Positions 55,644-63,559 of a DNA stretch of 64,000 nt are shown one piece after another. The stretch lies in contig NZ_JAEIOJ010000006.1 in assembly GCF_016464305.1 (NCBI RefSeq), positions 310,001 to 374,000 on the forward strand. Direction: 5' to 3'. A program made the position numbers and the translations under genes. Under the pieces are notes generated by a model, which had not been told where the DNA came from, made no database searches, and saw only the letters and a list, made by a program, of their open reading frames with translations. Position 1 is the stretch's first letter; every line of letters starts with the position of its first letter. The DNA is from Umezawaea beigongshangensis (GTDB lineage: Bacteria; Actinomycetota; Actinomycetes; Mycobacteriales; Pseudonocardiaceae).

Positions 55644-56069
55644 ATGACGGACGACATCTTCGCGACGAGCGTGTTCTTCACGCTCGCCATCGGGGGCAAC
55701 GACCTCGGCGCGTTCCACACGTGCACCGGTCTCGGCGCCGAGGTGCAGATCGAGCAGTTCGCGGAGGGGGGCAACAACGGCTTCGCCTGGCAGCTCCCCG
55801 GGCGGATCACCTGGACCAACATCACGCTCACCAGGCCCGTCACCGCCGACACGACCAAGGTCGCGCGGTGGCTCGACCAGGTGATCCAGCGGGTCGAGCC
55901 CAAGGACGGCGAGATCGTCGCCCTCAAACCCGACCTGAGCCCGATCGTGAGCTGGCAGGTGCTCGGGATCGTCCCGGTCCGCTGGCAGGGCCCCTCCTTC
56001 GACCCGACCAGCTCGCAGGCCGCCGTCGAGACGCTGGAGATCGCCCACGAGGGCCTGCGCCCCACCTGA
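55644..56069 (+). CDS. cis1b: eCIS inner tube protein 2 (Cis1b)
   Basis: 141 residues, second gp19-like tube protein: VFFTLAIGGNDLGAFHTCTGLGAEVQIEQFAEGGNNGFAWQLPGRITW. In Afp/PVC the equivalent (Afp5) forms the ring between tube and baseplate. GAGGAGA precedes the ATG, 20 bp after the disordered gene. Confidence 0.92.
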   Translation: MTDDIFATSVFFTLAIGGNDLGAFHTCTGLGAEVQIEQFAEGGNNGFAWQLPGRITWTNITLTRPVTADTTKVARWLDQVIQRVEPKDGEIVALKPDLSPIVSWQVLGIVPVRWQGPSFDPTSSQAAVETLEIAHEGLRPT

Positions 56070-56106
56070 GCACCGCACCCCACCCCGGCAACGCAGGAGG
56101 AGCACC

Positions 56107-56826
56107 ATGCCGTCCAGGCGCACCAGCAGGGCCCGCGCCCAGCTCACCGTGATGGAACCGCCCGCCAAGGTCGGCGCCAAGCCCGGCGGCACGATCGCGC
56201 GGGTCCAGCTCCAGTTCAACCCGGACAAGCTCTCGCTGAGCAAGTCGACCGAGTGGCGGCGCGAACCGGCCCGGATGGCGGAGCAGGCGTCGCTGCCGGA
56301 GTTCGTGGGCAGCGGGCCGCGCTCGCTGTCGCTGGAGGTGTTCCTCGACGCCACCTCCACCCACGACAAGTCGGTGGAGAAGAAGGTGGAGCAGCTGATG
56401 CTGGCGTGCGTGCCCACCCCCAAGAGCCTGGCGGCGAAGAAACCGGCGAGCCCGTGGGTCCGGTTCGACTGGGGCACCGCCACCACGACCGCGTTCGACG
56501 GCGTGCTCACGACGTTCTCCGTCGCCTACTCGCTGTTCGACGTCGACGGGACGCCGCTGCGCGCCACCTGCTCGCTCGCGATCGAGGAGGCGGGGGTCGG
56601 CACACCGGGACAGAACCCGACGTCGGGGTCGCTGGACGCGCGCAGCACGCACCGGGTGGTGGCGGGCGACAGCCTTCCGCTGCTGGCGTGGCGGGAGTAC
56701 GGGGACGCCACGGCGTGGCGGGTGATCGCCGAGGCCAACGACATCGACGACCCGATGGTCCTCGCGCCGGGCAGGGAACTCGTCGTGCCCGGCCTGGACG
56801 AGCTGGAGAGCGGGGTGTCCCGGTGA
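56107..56826 (+). CDS. cis7: eCIS LysM-type adaptor (Cis7)
   Basis: 239 residues. The N-terminal part QLQFNPDKLSLSKSTEWRREP and LSLEVFLDATSTHDKSVEKKVEQLM is the Afp7/Pvc7 baseplate fold. The C-terminal LysM domain is HRVVAGDSLPLLAWREYGDATAWRVIAEANDIDDPMVLAPGRELVVP (~178-225). It joins tube and hub. AGGAGGAG before the ATG; overlaps the spike gene by four bases. Confidence 0.92.
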   Translation: MPSRRTSRARAQLTVMEPPAKVGAKPGGTIARVQLQFNPDKLSLSKSTEWRREPARMAEQASLPEFVGSGPRSLSLEVFLDATSTHDKSVEKKVEQLMLACVPTPKSLAAKKPASPWVRFDWGTATTTAFDGVLTTFSVAYSLFDVDGTPLRATCSLAIEEAGVGTPGQNPTSGSLDARSTHRVVAGDSLPLLAWREYGDATAWRVIAEANDIDDPMVLAPGRELVVPGLDELESGVSR

Positions 56827-58595
56827 GCGGTCCAGCGGGCCGGACGTTCGCGGCCGACCCGGTGGTCGAGGTGCCGACCGAACTGCCACCGGCCTGGCAG
56901 AAGCAGCTCGTCAGCTGCGTGGTCGACGAGAACGCGGGACTCCCCGACAGCGCCGAGCTGGTCTACCGCGATCCGGACCACGAACTGCTCAGCGCCACCG
57001 AGCTCACCATCGGCTCACCGGTGGTGGTCTCGGTGGTGACCGCGCGCGGGCAGGCCGGGGTGAAGCTGTTCACCGGCGAGGTGACCGCCGTCGAACTGGA
57101 CATGGACTCGACCGGCTCGTTCACCGTCGTGCGGGCGCTGAGCAAGGCGCACCGGCTGTTCCGGGGCCGCAAGGTCGTGGCGTTCCGGAACATGACCGTG
57201 GCCGCGATCGTCCGCAAGGTCGCGAAGGGCGCCGGTCTGACGTGCGGGCGGATCGACGCGACCGGCGTCACCCACGCGCAGATCAGCCAGGCGGGCGTCT
57301 CCGACTGGGACTTCCTCCAGCACCTCGCGAGCGAGAACGGCGTGGTGCTGAGCATGGACGACCGGGGCAGGCTGGAACTGGTCGAGCCGCGCTCGGCCGC
57401 CGGAGCGCCCGCACCGAGCACCCCGGCCACCAGCAGCCCGTTCGTCCTGGAGTACGGGCGGAACCTGCTGTCGCTGCGCGCCGCCCTGACGGCCGCCGAC
57501 GGCGTCGGCACCGTCGAGGTGCGGGGCTGGAACCCCACCACCAAGAAGCCGCTGGTGGCGCGGGAACCCGCCGTGCGCAGCAACACCGTCCAGCCGGGGC
57601 TGACCGGTGTGGAGGCCGGTGCGCCGTTCGGCACGTCCTCCCGCTTCCTCGTCACCGACACCCCCTACCGGACGCAGGCCGAGACGACGGCCGCCGCGCG
57701 CTCCGTCGCGGCGTCGATCAGCGCCTCGCTGGGCGAGGTCGAAGCGGTCGTGGCCGGCGACCCGGCCCTGCGCGCCGGAGTGCCGGTCGCGCTGGGCAAC
57801 GTCGGCGCCGCGTTCTCCGGCCGCTACACCGCGACGGCCGTGCGGCACGTCCTGGAACCGCAGGGCGGCTACCGCACCACCGTCGTGATCAGCGCGTCCA
57901 CCGACCGCTCGCTCACCGGGTTGATCACCGGGGCCAGCGCCCCGGCGCGCAGTCCGCGGATGCCCGGCCTCGCGATCGGCGTCGTCACCGACGTGCGCGA
58001 ACCGGGCCGGGAGGGGAGGGGGTCGGTGAAGCTGCGCTTCCCGTGGCTGTCCGACGACTACGTGACCGACTGGGTCCGCACCGTGCAGTTCGGCGGCCGG
58101 GGCGGGGGAGGGGTGCTCGTCCCCGAGGTCAACGACGAGGTCCTGGTGGGCTTCGAGCAGGGCTCGCTGGACCACCCCTACGTGCTGGGAGGGCTCTACA
58201 ACGGCGTCGACGCGCCCTCGCCGCACGACGTGCCGCTGGTGGACCGCACCAGCGGCCGGGTCAACCGCCGCTCCCTGGTCTCCCGCTCCGGCAACCGCGT
58301 CGAACTGCTCGACACGCCGCGCGGCGTGACCGGTGTGCGGCTGGCCACGGGCAACGGGCGCCTGGAGGTCCTGCTGAACGAGCGCGGCACCAGTGCCGAG
58401 ATCACGGTCCGCGACCGCACGGGCAGGCGCACGGCGAGTTCGCTGACCCTCACCGACCGCGGCATCACCCTCGACGCGGGCACCGGCACGCTGGAGCTGT
58501 CCGGGCGCTCGGTGACCATCAACGGCAGGGCGGACGTGCAGGTGGACGGCGGCCTGCTGGCCGTGCTCAAGGCCCGCCTGATCCGCATCAACTGA
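56823..58595 (+). CDS. cis8: eCIS VgrG-like hub/spike (Cis8)
   Basis: 590 residues. gp27-like hub domains ~15-370 (DSAELVYRDPDHELLSATEL, SDWDFLQHLASENGVVLSMDDRGRLELV), then an OB fold ~385-460 (GIVTDVREPGREGRGSVKLRFPW type, with VLVPEVNDEVLVGFEQGSLDHPYVLGGLYNG), and a C-terminal beta-helix spike to residue 590. It trimerises at the particle centre. No extra effector domain follows the spike. Confidence 0.92.
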   Translation: MSGPAGRTFAADPVVEVPTELPPAWQKQLVSCVVDENAGLPDSAELVYRDPDHELLSATELTIGSPVVVSVVTARGQAGVKLFTGEVTAVELDMDSTGSFTVVRALSKAHRLFRGRKVVAFRNMTVAAIVRKVAKGAGLTCGRIDATGVTHAQISQAGVSDWDFLQHLASENGVVLSMDDRGRLELVEPRSAAGAPAPSTPATSSPFVLEYGRNLLSLRAALTAADGVGTVEVRGWNPTTKKPLVAREPAVRSNTVQPGLTGVEAGAPFGTSSRFLVTDTPYRTQAETTAAARSVAASISASLGEVEAVVAGDPALRAGVPVALGNVGAAFSGRYTATAVRHVLEPQGGYRTTVVISASTDRSLTGLITGASAPARSPRMPGLAIGVVTDVREPGREGRGSVKLRFPWLSDDYVTDWVRTVQFGGRGGGGVLVPEVNDEVLVGFEQGSLDHPYVLGGLYNGVDAPSPHDVPLVDRTSGRVNRRSLVSRSGNRVELLDTPRGVTGVRLATGNGRLEVLLNERGTSAEITVRDRTGRRTASSLTLTDRGITLDAGTGTLELSGRSVTINGRADVQVDGGLLAVLKARLIRIN

Positions 58596-58624
58596 CAGCG
58601 CCCGCGATCCCCAGGAGGTCCACC

Positions 58625-58945
58625 ATGCCCCCCGCAGCCAGGACGGGCGACGCCACCGCGCACGGCGGCGTGATCGGCACGCCCCCGCCGACTGCGGCGG
58701 TCGCCGTGGCGAGCGTGCTGATCGGCGGCAAGCCCGCCGCCGTCGTCGGCAGCCTGCACGTCTGCCCGATCCCGCCGCACGCCGCGACCGGGCCGGCCAA
58801 CGTGATCCTGCCGAACCCGCTGGCGGCCCGCTCCGGGATCGTGCTCGTCGGCGGGCTGCCCGCCGCGCGGATGAACGACCGGACGGCCTGCGGGGCCACG
58901 ATCGTGATCGGCGCCCCGAACGTGCTGATCGGGGGGCCGGTGTGA
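58625..58945 (+). CDS. cis10: eCIS PAAR-repeat spike tip (Cis10)
   Basis: 106 residues with PAAR repeats: ARTGDATAHGGVIGTP, VLIGGKPAAVVGSLHVCPIPPH, ILVGGLPAARMNDRTACGA-like. His and Cys residues (HGG, HVCPIPPH, TAC) would bind the tip metal. It ends right after the repeats, so no fused toxin. AGGAGG upstream; overlaps cis9 by four bases. Confidence 0.92.
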   Translation: MPPAARTGDATAHGGVIGTPPPTAAVAVASVLIGGKPAAVVGSLHVCPIPPHAATGPANVILPNPLAARSGIVLVGGLPAARMNDRTACGATIVIGAPNVLIGGPV

Positions 58946-59352
58946 GCGAGAAGTTCATCGGGCGCGGCTGGGCGTTCCCGCTGCGGGTCAGCGGAACCGG
59001 CGGCATCGGCATGGTCGAGCGGGAGCGCGAGATCGAGGAGGCCATCGCGCTGGTCCTGGGCACCGCGCCGGGAGAGCGGCCCATGCGGCCGGAGTTCGGC
59101 TGCGGCATCCACGACTTCGTCTTCGCCCCGGCCGACGGCGCGACGGCCGGGCGCATCGCCGCGGAGGTGCGCGCCGCGCTGGAGCGGTGGGAGCCGCGGA
59201 TCGCCGTCGACGACGTCGTGATCGCCTTCGACGCGGTGGAGGCCGGCACGCTCTACGTGGACGTGCACTACACGGTCCGCTCCACCAACGACCGCCGCAA
59301 CCTCGTCTTCCCCTTCTACACCATCCCGTCCGACGAGGGAGGTGCCGGCTGA
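58942..59352 (+). CDS. cis9: eCIS gp25-like baseplate protein (Cis9)
   Basis: 136 residues, GPW/gp25 family: FIGRGWAFPLRVSGTGGIGMV, EIEEAIALVLGTAPGERPMRPEFGCGIHDFVFAP, which holds the EPR-like core where sheath assembly begins. GTG start; one-base overlap with the baseplate J gene. Confidence 0.93.
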   Translation: MSEKFIGRGWAFPLRVSGTGGIGMVEREREIEEAIALVLGTAPGERPMRPEFGCGIHDFVFAPADGATAGRIAAEVRAALERWEPRIAVDDVVIAFDAVEAGTLYVDVHYTVRSTNDRRNLVFPFYTIPSDEGGAG

Positions 59353-61307
59353 TGGCCCTGCCCTCGCCCAACCTGGACGACCGCCGCTTCCAGCAGCTCG
59401 TCGACGAGGCCAAGGCCCACGTGCAGCGGCGGGCTCCGGAGTGGACGGACCACAACGTCTCCGACCCCGGCGTCACGCTCATCGAGACGTTCGCCCACCT
59501 GGTCGACCAGCTCCTCTACCGGTTGAACCGGGTGCCGGAGAAGAACCACCTGGCGTTCCTGGACCTGCTGGGCATCCGGCTGTTCCCGCCGTCGGCGGCC
59601 ACCGCCGAGGTCGACTTCCTGCTGTCCGCCCCGCAGCCGGACGTCGTGCTGCTGCGCGCGGGCACCGAGGTCGCCACGCCCCGCTCGGACACCGAGGAGG
59701 CCGTGGTGTTCACGACGACCGCCGACCTGCCGATCGTGCCCAGTTCGCTGGAACGCCTGGTGACCGCCGCGGTCGACGGCGAGCAGACCGACCGCACGAA
59801 CGACCTGCGCGCCGGTGCGGACGTGCCGTGCTTCCAGGCGAGTCCGGCCCCCGGCGACGCCGTGCTGCTGGGACTGCCGCTGGCCGTGCCGCGGTGCATC
59901 GTCGCGGTGCGGCTGGACAGCCGGGTCGAGGGTGTCGGCGTCGACCCCCGGCAGCCGCCGCTGGTCTGGGAGGCGTGGGACGGCGCGCGGTGGGCGGAGT
60001 GCGAGGTCGGCGAGGACACCACGGGCGGGCTCAACCGTCCCGGCGAGGTCGTCGTGCACGTCCCGGCCGGTCACACGCAGTCCGTCGTCGGCGGCTTCCG
60101 GGCCGGGTGGTTGCGCTGCGTGGTGACGACGCCGCAGCCCGGTCAGCCGTTCTACTCGGAGTCCCCCACGATCCGCGAGGCCGAGGTCTTCACCGTCGGC
60201 GGCACCGCGACCGCCGAGCACGCCGAGACGGTGCGCGACGTGCCGCTGGGCACCTCGGAGGGCGTGCCGGGACAGGTCTTCACCGTGCCCGCCACGCCCG
60301 TCCTGCTCGACGGCGGACCACCGGTGGTGCAGGTGTCCTCACCCGACGGCTGGCAGGACTGGACGGTGGTGGAGCACTTCGGGGCCTCCGGAGTCGCGGA
60401 CCGGCACGTCGTGGTCGACGCGACCAGGGGCGAGTTCGCGTTCCCGCCCGCGGTGCGCGAGTCCGACGGCACCCTGCGCCTGTACGGCGAGGTGCCCGCG
60501 CGGGGCGAGCGGGTCCGGGTCCTGAGCTACCGCACGGGCGGCGGCGCGGCGGGCAACGTCGCGCGCGGTTCCGTCTCCGTGCTGCGCAGCTCCGTGCCGT
60601 ACGTGGCGTCGGTCGTCAACCGGGAGGCCGCCGGTGGCGGGGTGGACGGCGAGACCGTGGCCAACGCGAAGCTCCGCGCGCCGAACGTGCTGCGGGTGCA
60701 GGAGCGGGCCGTCACCGCGGCCGACCACGAGCAGATCGCGCGCGGGGCGGCGCCGTCGGTGGCGCGGGTGCGCTGCCTGCCCGCCGACGGCGGGAACGGC
60801 GGCGCGGTGCGCGTGCTCGTCGTGCCGCACGCCGTCGCCGACGAGGGCGACCGGCTGCGGTTCGAGCAGCTCGTCCCCTCCGAGCAGGTGCTCACCTCGA
60901 TCGCCACCGCGCTCGACGAGCGCCGCCTCGTCGGCACCCGCGTGCTGGTGGAGCCGCCCGCCTACCAGGGGGTGACCGTCGTGGCGAGGCTCGTGGCGCC
61001 CGGCGCGGTGGCCGACCGGGTCAGGGAGGACGCGGTGGCCGCCCTGTACGCCCACCTGAACCCGCTGCGCGGTGGCGCGGACGGCTCCGGGTGGCCGTTC
61101 GGCAAGCCGGTCCAGTACGGCGAGGTGTTCGCGGTGCTCCAGCGGATCACCGGGGTGGAGCTGGTGGACGAGGTGCGGCTCTTCCCCGCCGACCCGATCA
61201 CCGGGCGGCGCGGCGCGGCCGTGGAGCGGGTCGACGTCGCCCCCGACGCGCTGGTGTTCTCCCACCAGCACCAGGTCGTCGTCACCGGCTCGGGCGGTGG
61301 GCCGTGA
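59352..61307 (+). CDS. cis11: eCIS baseplate J-like wedge protein (Cis11)
   Basis: 651 residues. MALPSPNLDDRRFQQLVDEAKAHVQRRAPEWTDHNVSDPGVTLIE and HLVDQLLYRLNRVPEKNHLAFLDLLGIRL form the typical N-terminal baseplate J core. The middle is a beta-rich insertion (~85-400). The C-terminal J domain includes YRTGGGAAGNVARGSVSVL, APNVLRVQERAVTAADHEQIA and TGVELVDEVRLFP. Corresponds to Afp11/gp6. Overlaps both neighbours. Confidence 0.93.
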   Translation: MALPSPNLDDRRFQQLVDEAKAHVQRRAPEWTDHNVSDPGVTLIETFAHLVDQLLYRLNRVPEKNHLAFLDLLGIRLFPPSAATAEVDFLLSAPQPDVVLLRAGTEVATPRSDTEEAVVFTTTADLPIVPSSLERLVTAAVDGEQTDRTNDLRAGADVPCFQASPAPGDAVLLGLPLAVPRCIVAVRLDSRVEGVGVDPRQPPLVWEAWDGARWAECEVGEDTTGGLNRPGEVVVHVPAGHTQSVVGGFRAGWLRCVVTTPQPGQPFYSESPTIREAEVFTVGGTATAEHAETVRDVPLGTSEGVPGQVFTVPATPVLLDGGPPVVQVSSPDGWQDWTVVEHFGASGVADRHVVVDATRGEFAFPPAVRESDGTLRLYGEVPARGERVRVLSYRTGGGAAGNVARGSVSVLRSSVPYVASVVNREAAGGGVDGETVANAKLRAPNVLRVQERAVTAADHEQIARGAAPSVARVRCLPADGGNGGAVRVLVVPHAVADEGDRLRFEQLVPSEQVLTSIATALDERRLVGTRVLVEPPAYQGVTVVARLVAPGAVADRVREDAVAALYAHLNPLRGGADGSGWPFGKPVQYGEVFAVLQRITGVELVDEVRLFPADPITGRRGAAVERVDVAPDALVFSHQHQVVVTGSGGGP

Positions 61308-61855
61308 CGGCGGAGCTGATCAGCCGGTACCCGATCGGCGGGATGCTGCCCGCGATGTACGCCGACGACGACTTCGCGCAGCGCTTCACCGCCGGGCTCG
61401 ACGCGGTGATCGCGCCCGTCCTGTCCACACTGGACAACCTCGCCGCGCACTTCGACAGCCGCCTCGCGCCGGAGCACTTCCTGATGTGGCTGGCGACCTG
61501 GGTGGGCGCCGAGCTGGACCCGGTGTGGCCGCTGGAACTGCGTCGCGCGGTGGTCGCCAGGACCCTGGAGCTGCACCGCTGGCGCGGCACCGCGCGGGGC
61601 CTGGTGCAGCGGTTGTGGCTGAGTCTCGGCGTGCACGCGCAGGTCGTGGACGGCGGTGGCGCGGCCTGGTCGCGGGAGACCCGCTCCCCGCTGCCCGGCT
61701 CAGCCGACCCGCTCGTGCGCGTGCGGGTGTGGCCGGGCCGCACCGGCGCGGTCGACCGGGACCAGGTCGTCGCCGTGGTCGCCGCGTCGTGCCCGGCGCA
61801 CGTCACCACCGAGGTCGAGGTGCTGCCCGGCCCGCCGGACGCGCGAGGGAGCTGA
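61304..61855 (+). CDS. cis12: eCIS tail-protein-I-like wedge protein (Cis12)
   Basis: 183 residues: GGMLPAMYADDDFAQRFTAGLDAVIAPVLSTLDNLAAHFD, MWLATWVGAELDPVWPLELRRAVVARTLELHRWRGTARGL. This is the phage tail protein I / Afp12-like wedge partner of baseplate J, shorter than Afp12, as usual in actinobacteria. GTG overlaps the stop of cis11; one-base overlap with the next gene. Confidence 0.88.
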   Translation: MTAELISRYPIGGMLPAMYADDDFAQRFTAGLDAVIAPVLSTLDNLAAHFDSRLAPEHFLMWLATWVGAELDPVWPLELRRAVVARTLELHRWRGTARGLVQRLWLSLGVHAQVVDGGGAAWSRETRSPLPGSADPLVRVRVWPGRTGAVDRDQVVAVVAASCPAHVTTEVEVLPGPPDARGS

Positions 61856-62817
61856 TGGGAGTGCGTGCCTGCCCGGTGTGCGGCTCGCCGAACGGCGAGA
61901 CCGACGACTTCTGCGGCAACTGCGGGACCTACCTCGGCTGGTCCAGCGCGGCGGAGGAGACGCCCGCCGAGGAGGTGGGCCCGGTGCGACCCGGTGCCGC
62001 GCCCCCGGCTCCGGCGGTGGCACCGCGGGAGGCCCAGCCGGGCGCGGTGCGGCCCGCTCGACCGGTGGCCCCGCGCCCGGTGCCCACCCCGCCGTCCGGC
62101 GCGGTCGTGGTGGACGGCCCGCCGTGTCCGGTGTGCGGTACGCCGAACCCGCCGGAGCGCCGCTTCTGCCGCCACTGCGCCGCGCCCCTGAACCGCGCCG
62201 CCGCCGTCGCGGCCCCGACGGGGTGGCGCACCCGCTGGCCGTTCCGCAGGCGCAGGAGGATCGGCGGCAGCGGCGGCCGGATCGCCCGCCGCCTGTTCGC
62301 GCTGCTCCTCGTCGCCGCGCTGGTGGTGGCCGGGGTGGTGTTCCTGCCCGTCGCGCGAACGCTGGTCGAGGACGTGCGCGACAAGCTGGGCGACGCCGTG
62401 GCGGTGGTGCCCGAGCGCGTCACCGCGAGCGCTCAGGTCGACGGCCACCCCGCCGCGTCCGCCTCCGACGGGCTCACCAACCGCTACTGGGGTGCGGCGG
62501 CGGTGGGCGACTCGGTGGACTTCGGCTTCGCCGCGCCGTTCCGTCTCGTGGCACTGGTCGTGCACACCGGCGCGTCGACCGAGCCGGAGGAGTTCGCCGC
62601 GCAGGGGCGCGCGACGTCGGTGGACCTCGTGGTCACCGCCTCCGACGGTTCGGCGACGACGCGGACCGTCGCCCTGGCCGACCGGCCGGGCCCGCAGACG
62701 GTGGACTCGGGGATCAGCGACGTGGTGGGAATCCGCCTGGTCGTGCGGGCGGCGGCCGGTCAGGACCCCGGCCGGCACGTCGCGATCGGCGAGGTCGAGT
62801 TCTTCCGCAGGGGCTGA
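61855..62817 (+). CDS. Zinc-ribbon, single-span membrane protein (CisA-like)
   Basis: 320 residues. Two N-terminal zinc ribbons: ACPVCGSPNGETDDFCGNCGTYLGW (~5-29) and CPVCGTPNPPERRFCRHCAAPL (~91-112). They are separated by a Pro/Ala-rich linker. A basic patch FRRRRRIGGSGG leads into one membrane helix ~146-168 (LFALLLVAALVVAGVVFLPV). The outer domain ~185-320 is galactose-binding/discoidin-like (DGLTNRYWGAAAVGDSVDFGFAAPFRLVALVVHTG). The layout fits CisA of Streptomyces, which links cytoplasmic contractile particles to the membrane; homology is from memory. Last gene of the eCIS operon. Confidence 0.7.
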   Translation: MGVRACPVCGSPNGETDDFCGNCGTYLGWSSAAEETPAEEVGPVRPGAAPPAPAVAPREAQPGAVRPARPVAPRPVPTPPSGAVVVDGPPCPVCGTPNPPERRFCRHCAAPLNRAAAVAAPTGWRTRWPFRRRRRIGGSGGRIARRLFALLLVAALVVAGVVFLPVARTLVEDVRDKLGDAVAVVPERVTASAQVDGHPAASASDGLTNRYWGAAAVGDSVDFGFAAPFRLVALVVHTGASTEPEEFAAQGRATSVDLVVTASDGSATTRTVALADRPGPQTVDSGISDVVGIRLVVRAAAGQDPGRHVAIGEVEFFRRG

Positions 62818-63090
62818 CCGGTCGGGGAGCCGCGTCGAGGTGTGCGGGAGGCCGCCCCTCGTGCGGCGCGGCACCAGGGTCGGCGCGGCGACGTTCGCGC
62901 CGACCTCCTCCGTCCGGTTCCCCGTCTCACCCGTGGACTCGAACTCGTCGGCGGCAGCGCCGCCGATCACCTGCTCGTACCCGGCCCTGGACAACAGGTC
63001 CACGTTCTTGGTGAGCTGTTCGAGCCACGTCCTCCTGGTGATGTCGGCGATCGGCGCGGGCCGCGCTGCCCTCTGCCCCTGCGGGAGGGG
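62818..63090 (-). pseudogene. Coding-like fragment on the minus strand, unidentified
   Basis: From about 63060 down to 62830 the minus strand shows a clean codon pattern (third positions almost all G/C, second positions mixed) giving TRRTWLEQLTKNVDLLSRAG, then EQVIGGAAADEFESTGETGN and further. It has no start with a ribosome site and no stop before it runs into the antisense of the eCIS gene, so it looks like a gene whose 3' end was lost. Family not recognised. Confidence 0.4.
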
Positions 63091-63424
63091 GCGTGCCGCA
63101 CGGGACGGCTGTGCCGCACCACCGGTTCCGGTCGTTCCCGGCCGAACGCTCGCACCGCCACCGCCACCGCCACCGCCACCGCCACGCGTCGCCGTCCTGC
63201 CGGTCCGGCGTCGGTGCTCGCGCCGAGCTGCGGCAAGGTGCGCGGGGGCGGTGCGGGGGCAGCTCCCGCTGCCCTCACGACGTCGTCGGGTCCCGTCGAC
63301 GTCGCGGCGCACTGCGGCGCTCGTGGAGCAGCGCGTCCAGCGGGGCCGGGTCGAGACCGGCACCCGTCCGCGCTCCCGTGATCGGTAGCATCGACCGTCC
63401 GGCACGGGCACGTGGAGCTTCGCG
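63091..63424. other. Intergenic region with simple repeat, no assignable gene
   Basis: About 330 bp containing the CACCGC repeat and several overlapping low-quality frames. Parts of the minus strand read as Ala/Pro-rich coding-like sequence, but frames change, consistent with decay. TAGCAT at 63386-63391 could be the -10 of the following small gene. Confidence 0.35.
63153..63185. repeat. Hexanucleotide CACCGC tandem repeat
   Basis: About five and a half uninterrupted copies of CACCGC. On the minus strand it could code for a glycine run that leads into the coding-like fragment at 62830-63060. Confidence 0.8.
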
Positions 63425-63559
63425 GTGCGCCGCGACGAGTTCGGCGAGTTCGACGAGACGTGGGACCCCGAGTTCTGGCTGACCGCCGCCCCTCTGCCGG
63501 TGACCGGCACCGCGGGCGCCCCTGCACCCCGTTGTCGTGAAGTGAGGAGCCCGTTGTGA
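63425..63559 (+). CDS. Possible short gene upstream of the monooxygenase
   Basis: 44 codons from GTG: RRDEFGEFDETWDPEFWLTA and a Pro/Ala tail. Codon third positions are strongly G/C and second positions are mixed, as in real genes. GGAG lies seven bases upstream and the TGA overlaps the GTG of the next gene (GTGA), suggesting coupling. No family recognised; it may instead be the end of a decayed larger gene, as an in-frame TAG lies at 63386. Confidence 0.4.
   Translation: MRRDEFGEFDETWDPEFWLTAAPLPVTGTAGAPAPRCREVRSPL

Noticed and set aside
52912-56510. Very long open frames antisense to the disordered eCIS gene
   Set aside because: They are low-complexity mirror images of the repetitive DNA. 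The plus-strand frame is preferred for its start signal, operon position and conserved C-terminal helix.
43496-62817. Prophage or R-type tailocin instead of eCIS
   Set aside because: There are no capsid, portal, terminase, integrase or lysis genes. The AAA ATPase, DUF4255 cap protein and LysM adaptor are specific to eCIS loci.
43496-62817. Type VI secretion system
   Set aside because: No TssJLM membrane complex, ClpV with its N domain, or TssK. The gene set and order follow the Afp/PVC type.
63153-63185. CRISPR-like repeat
   Set aside because: A plain hexanucleotide microsatellite without spacers; no cas genes in the window.
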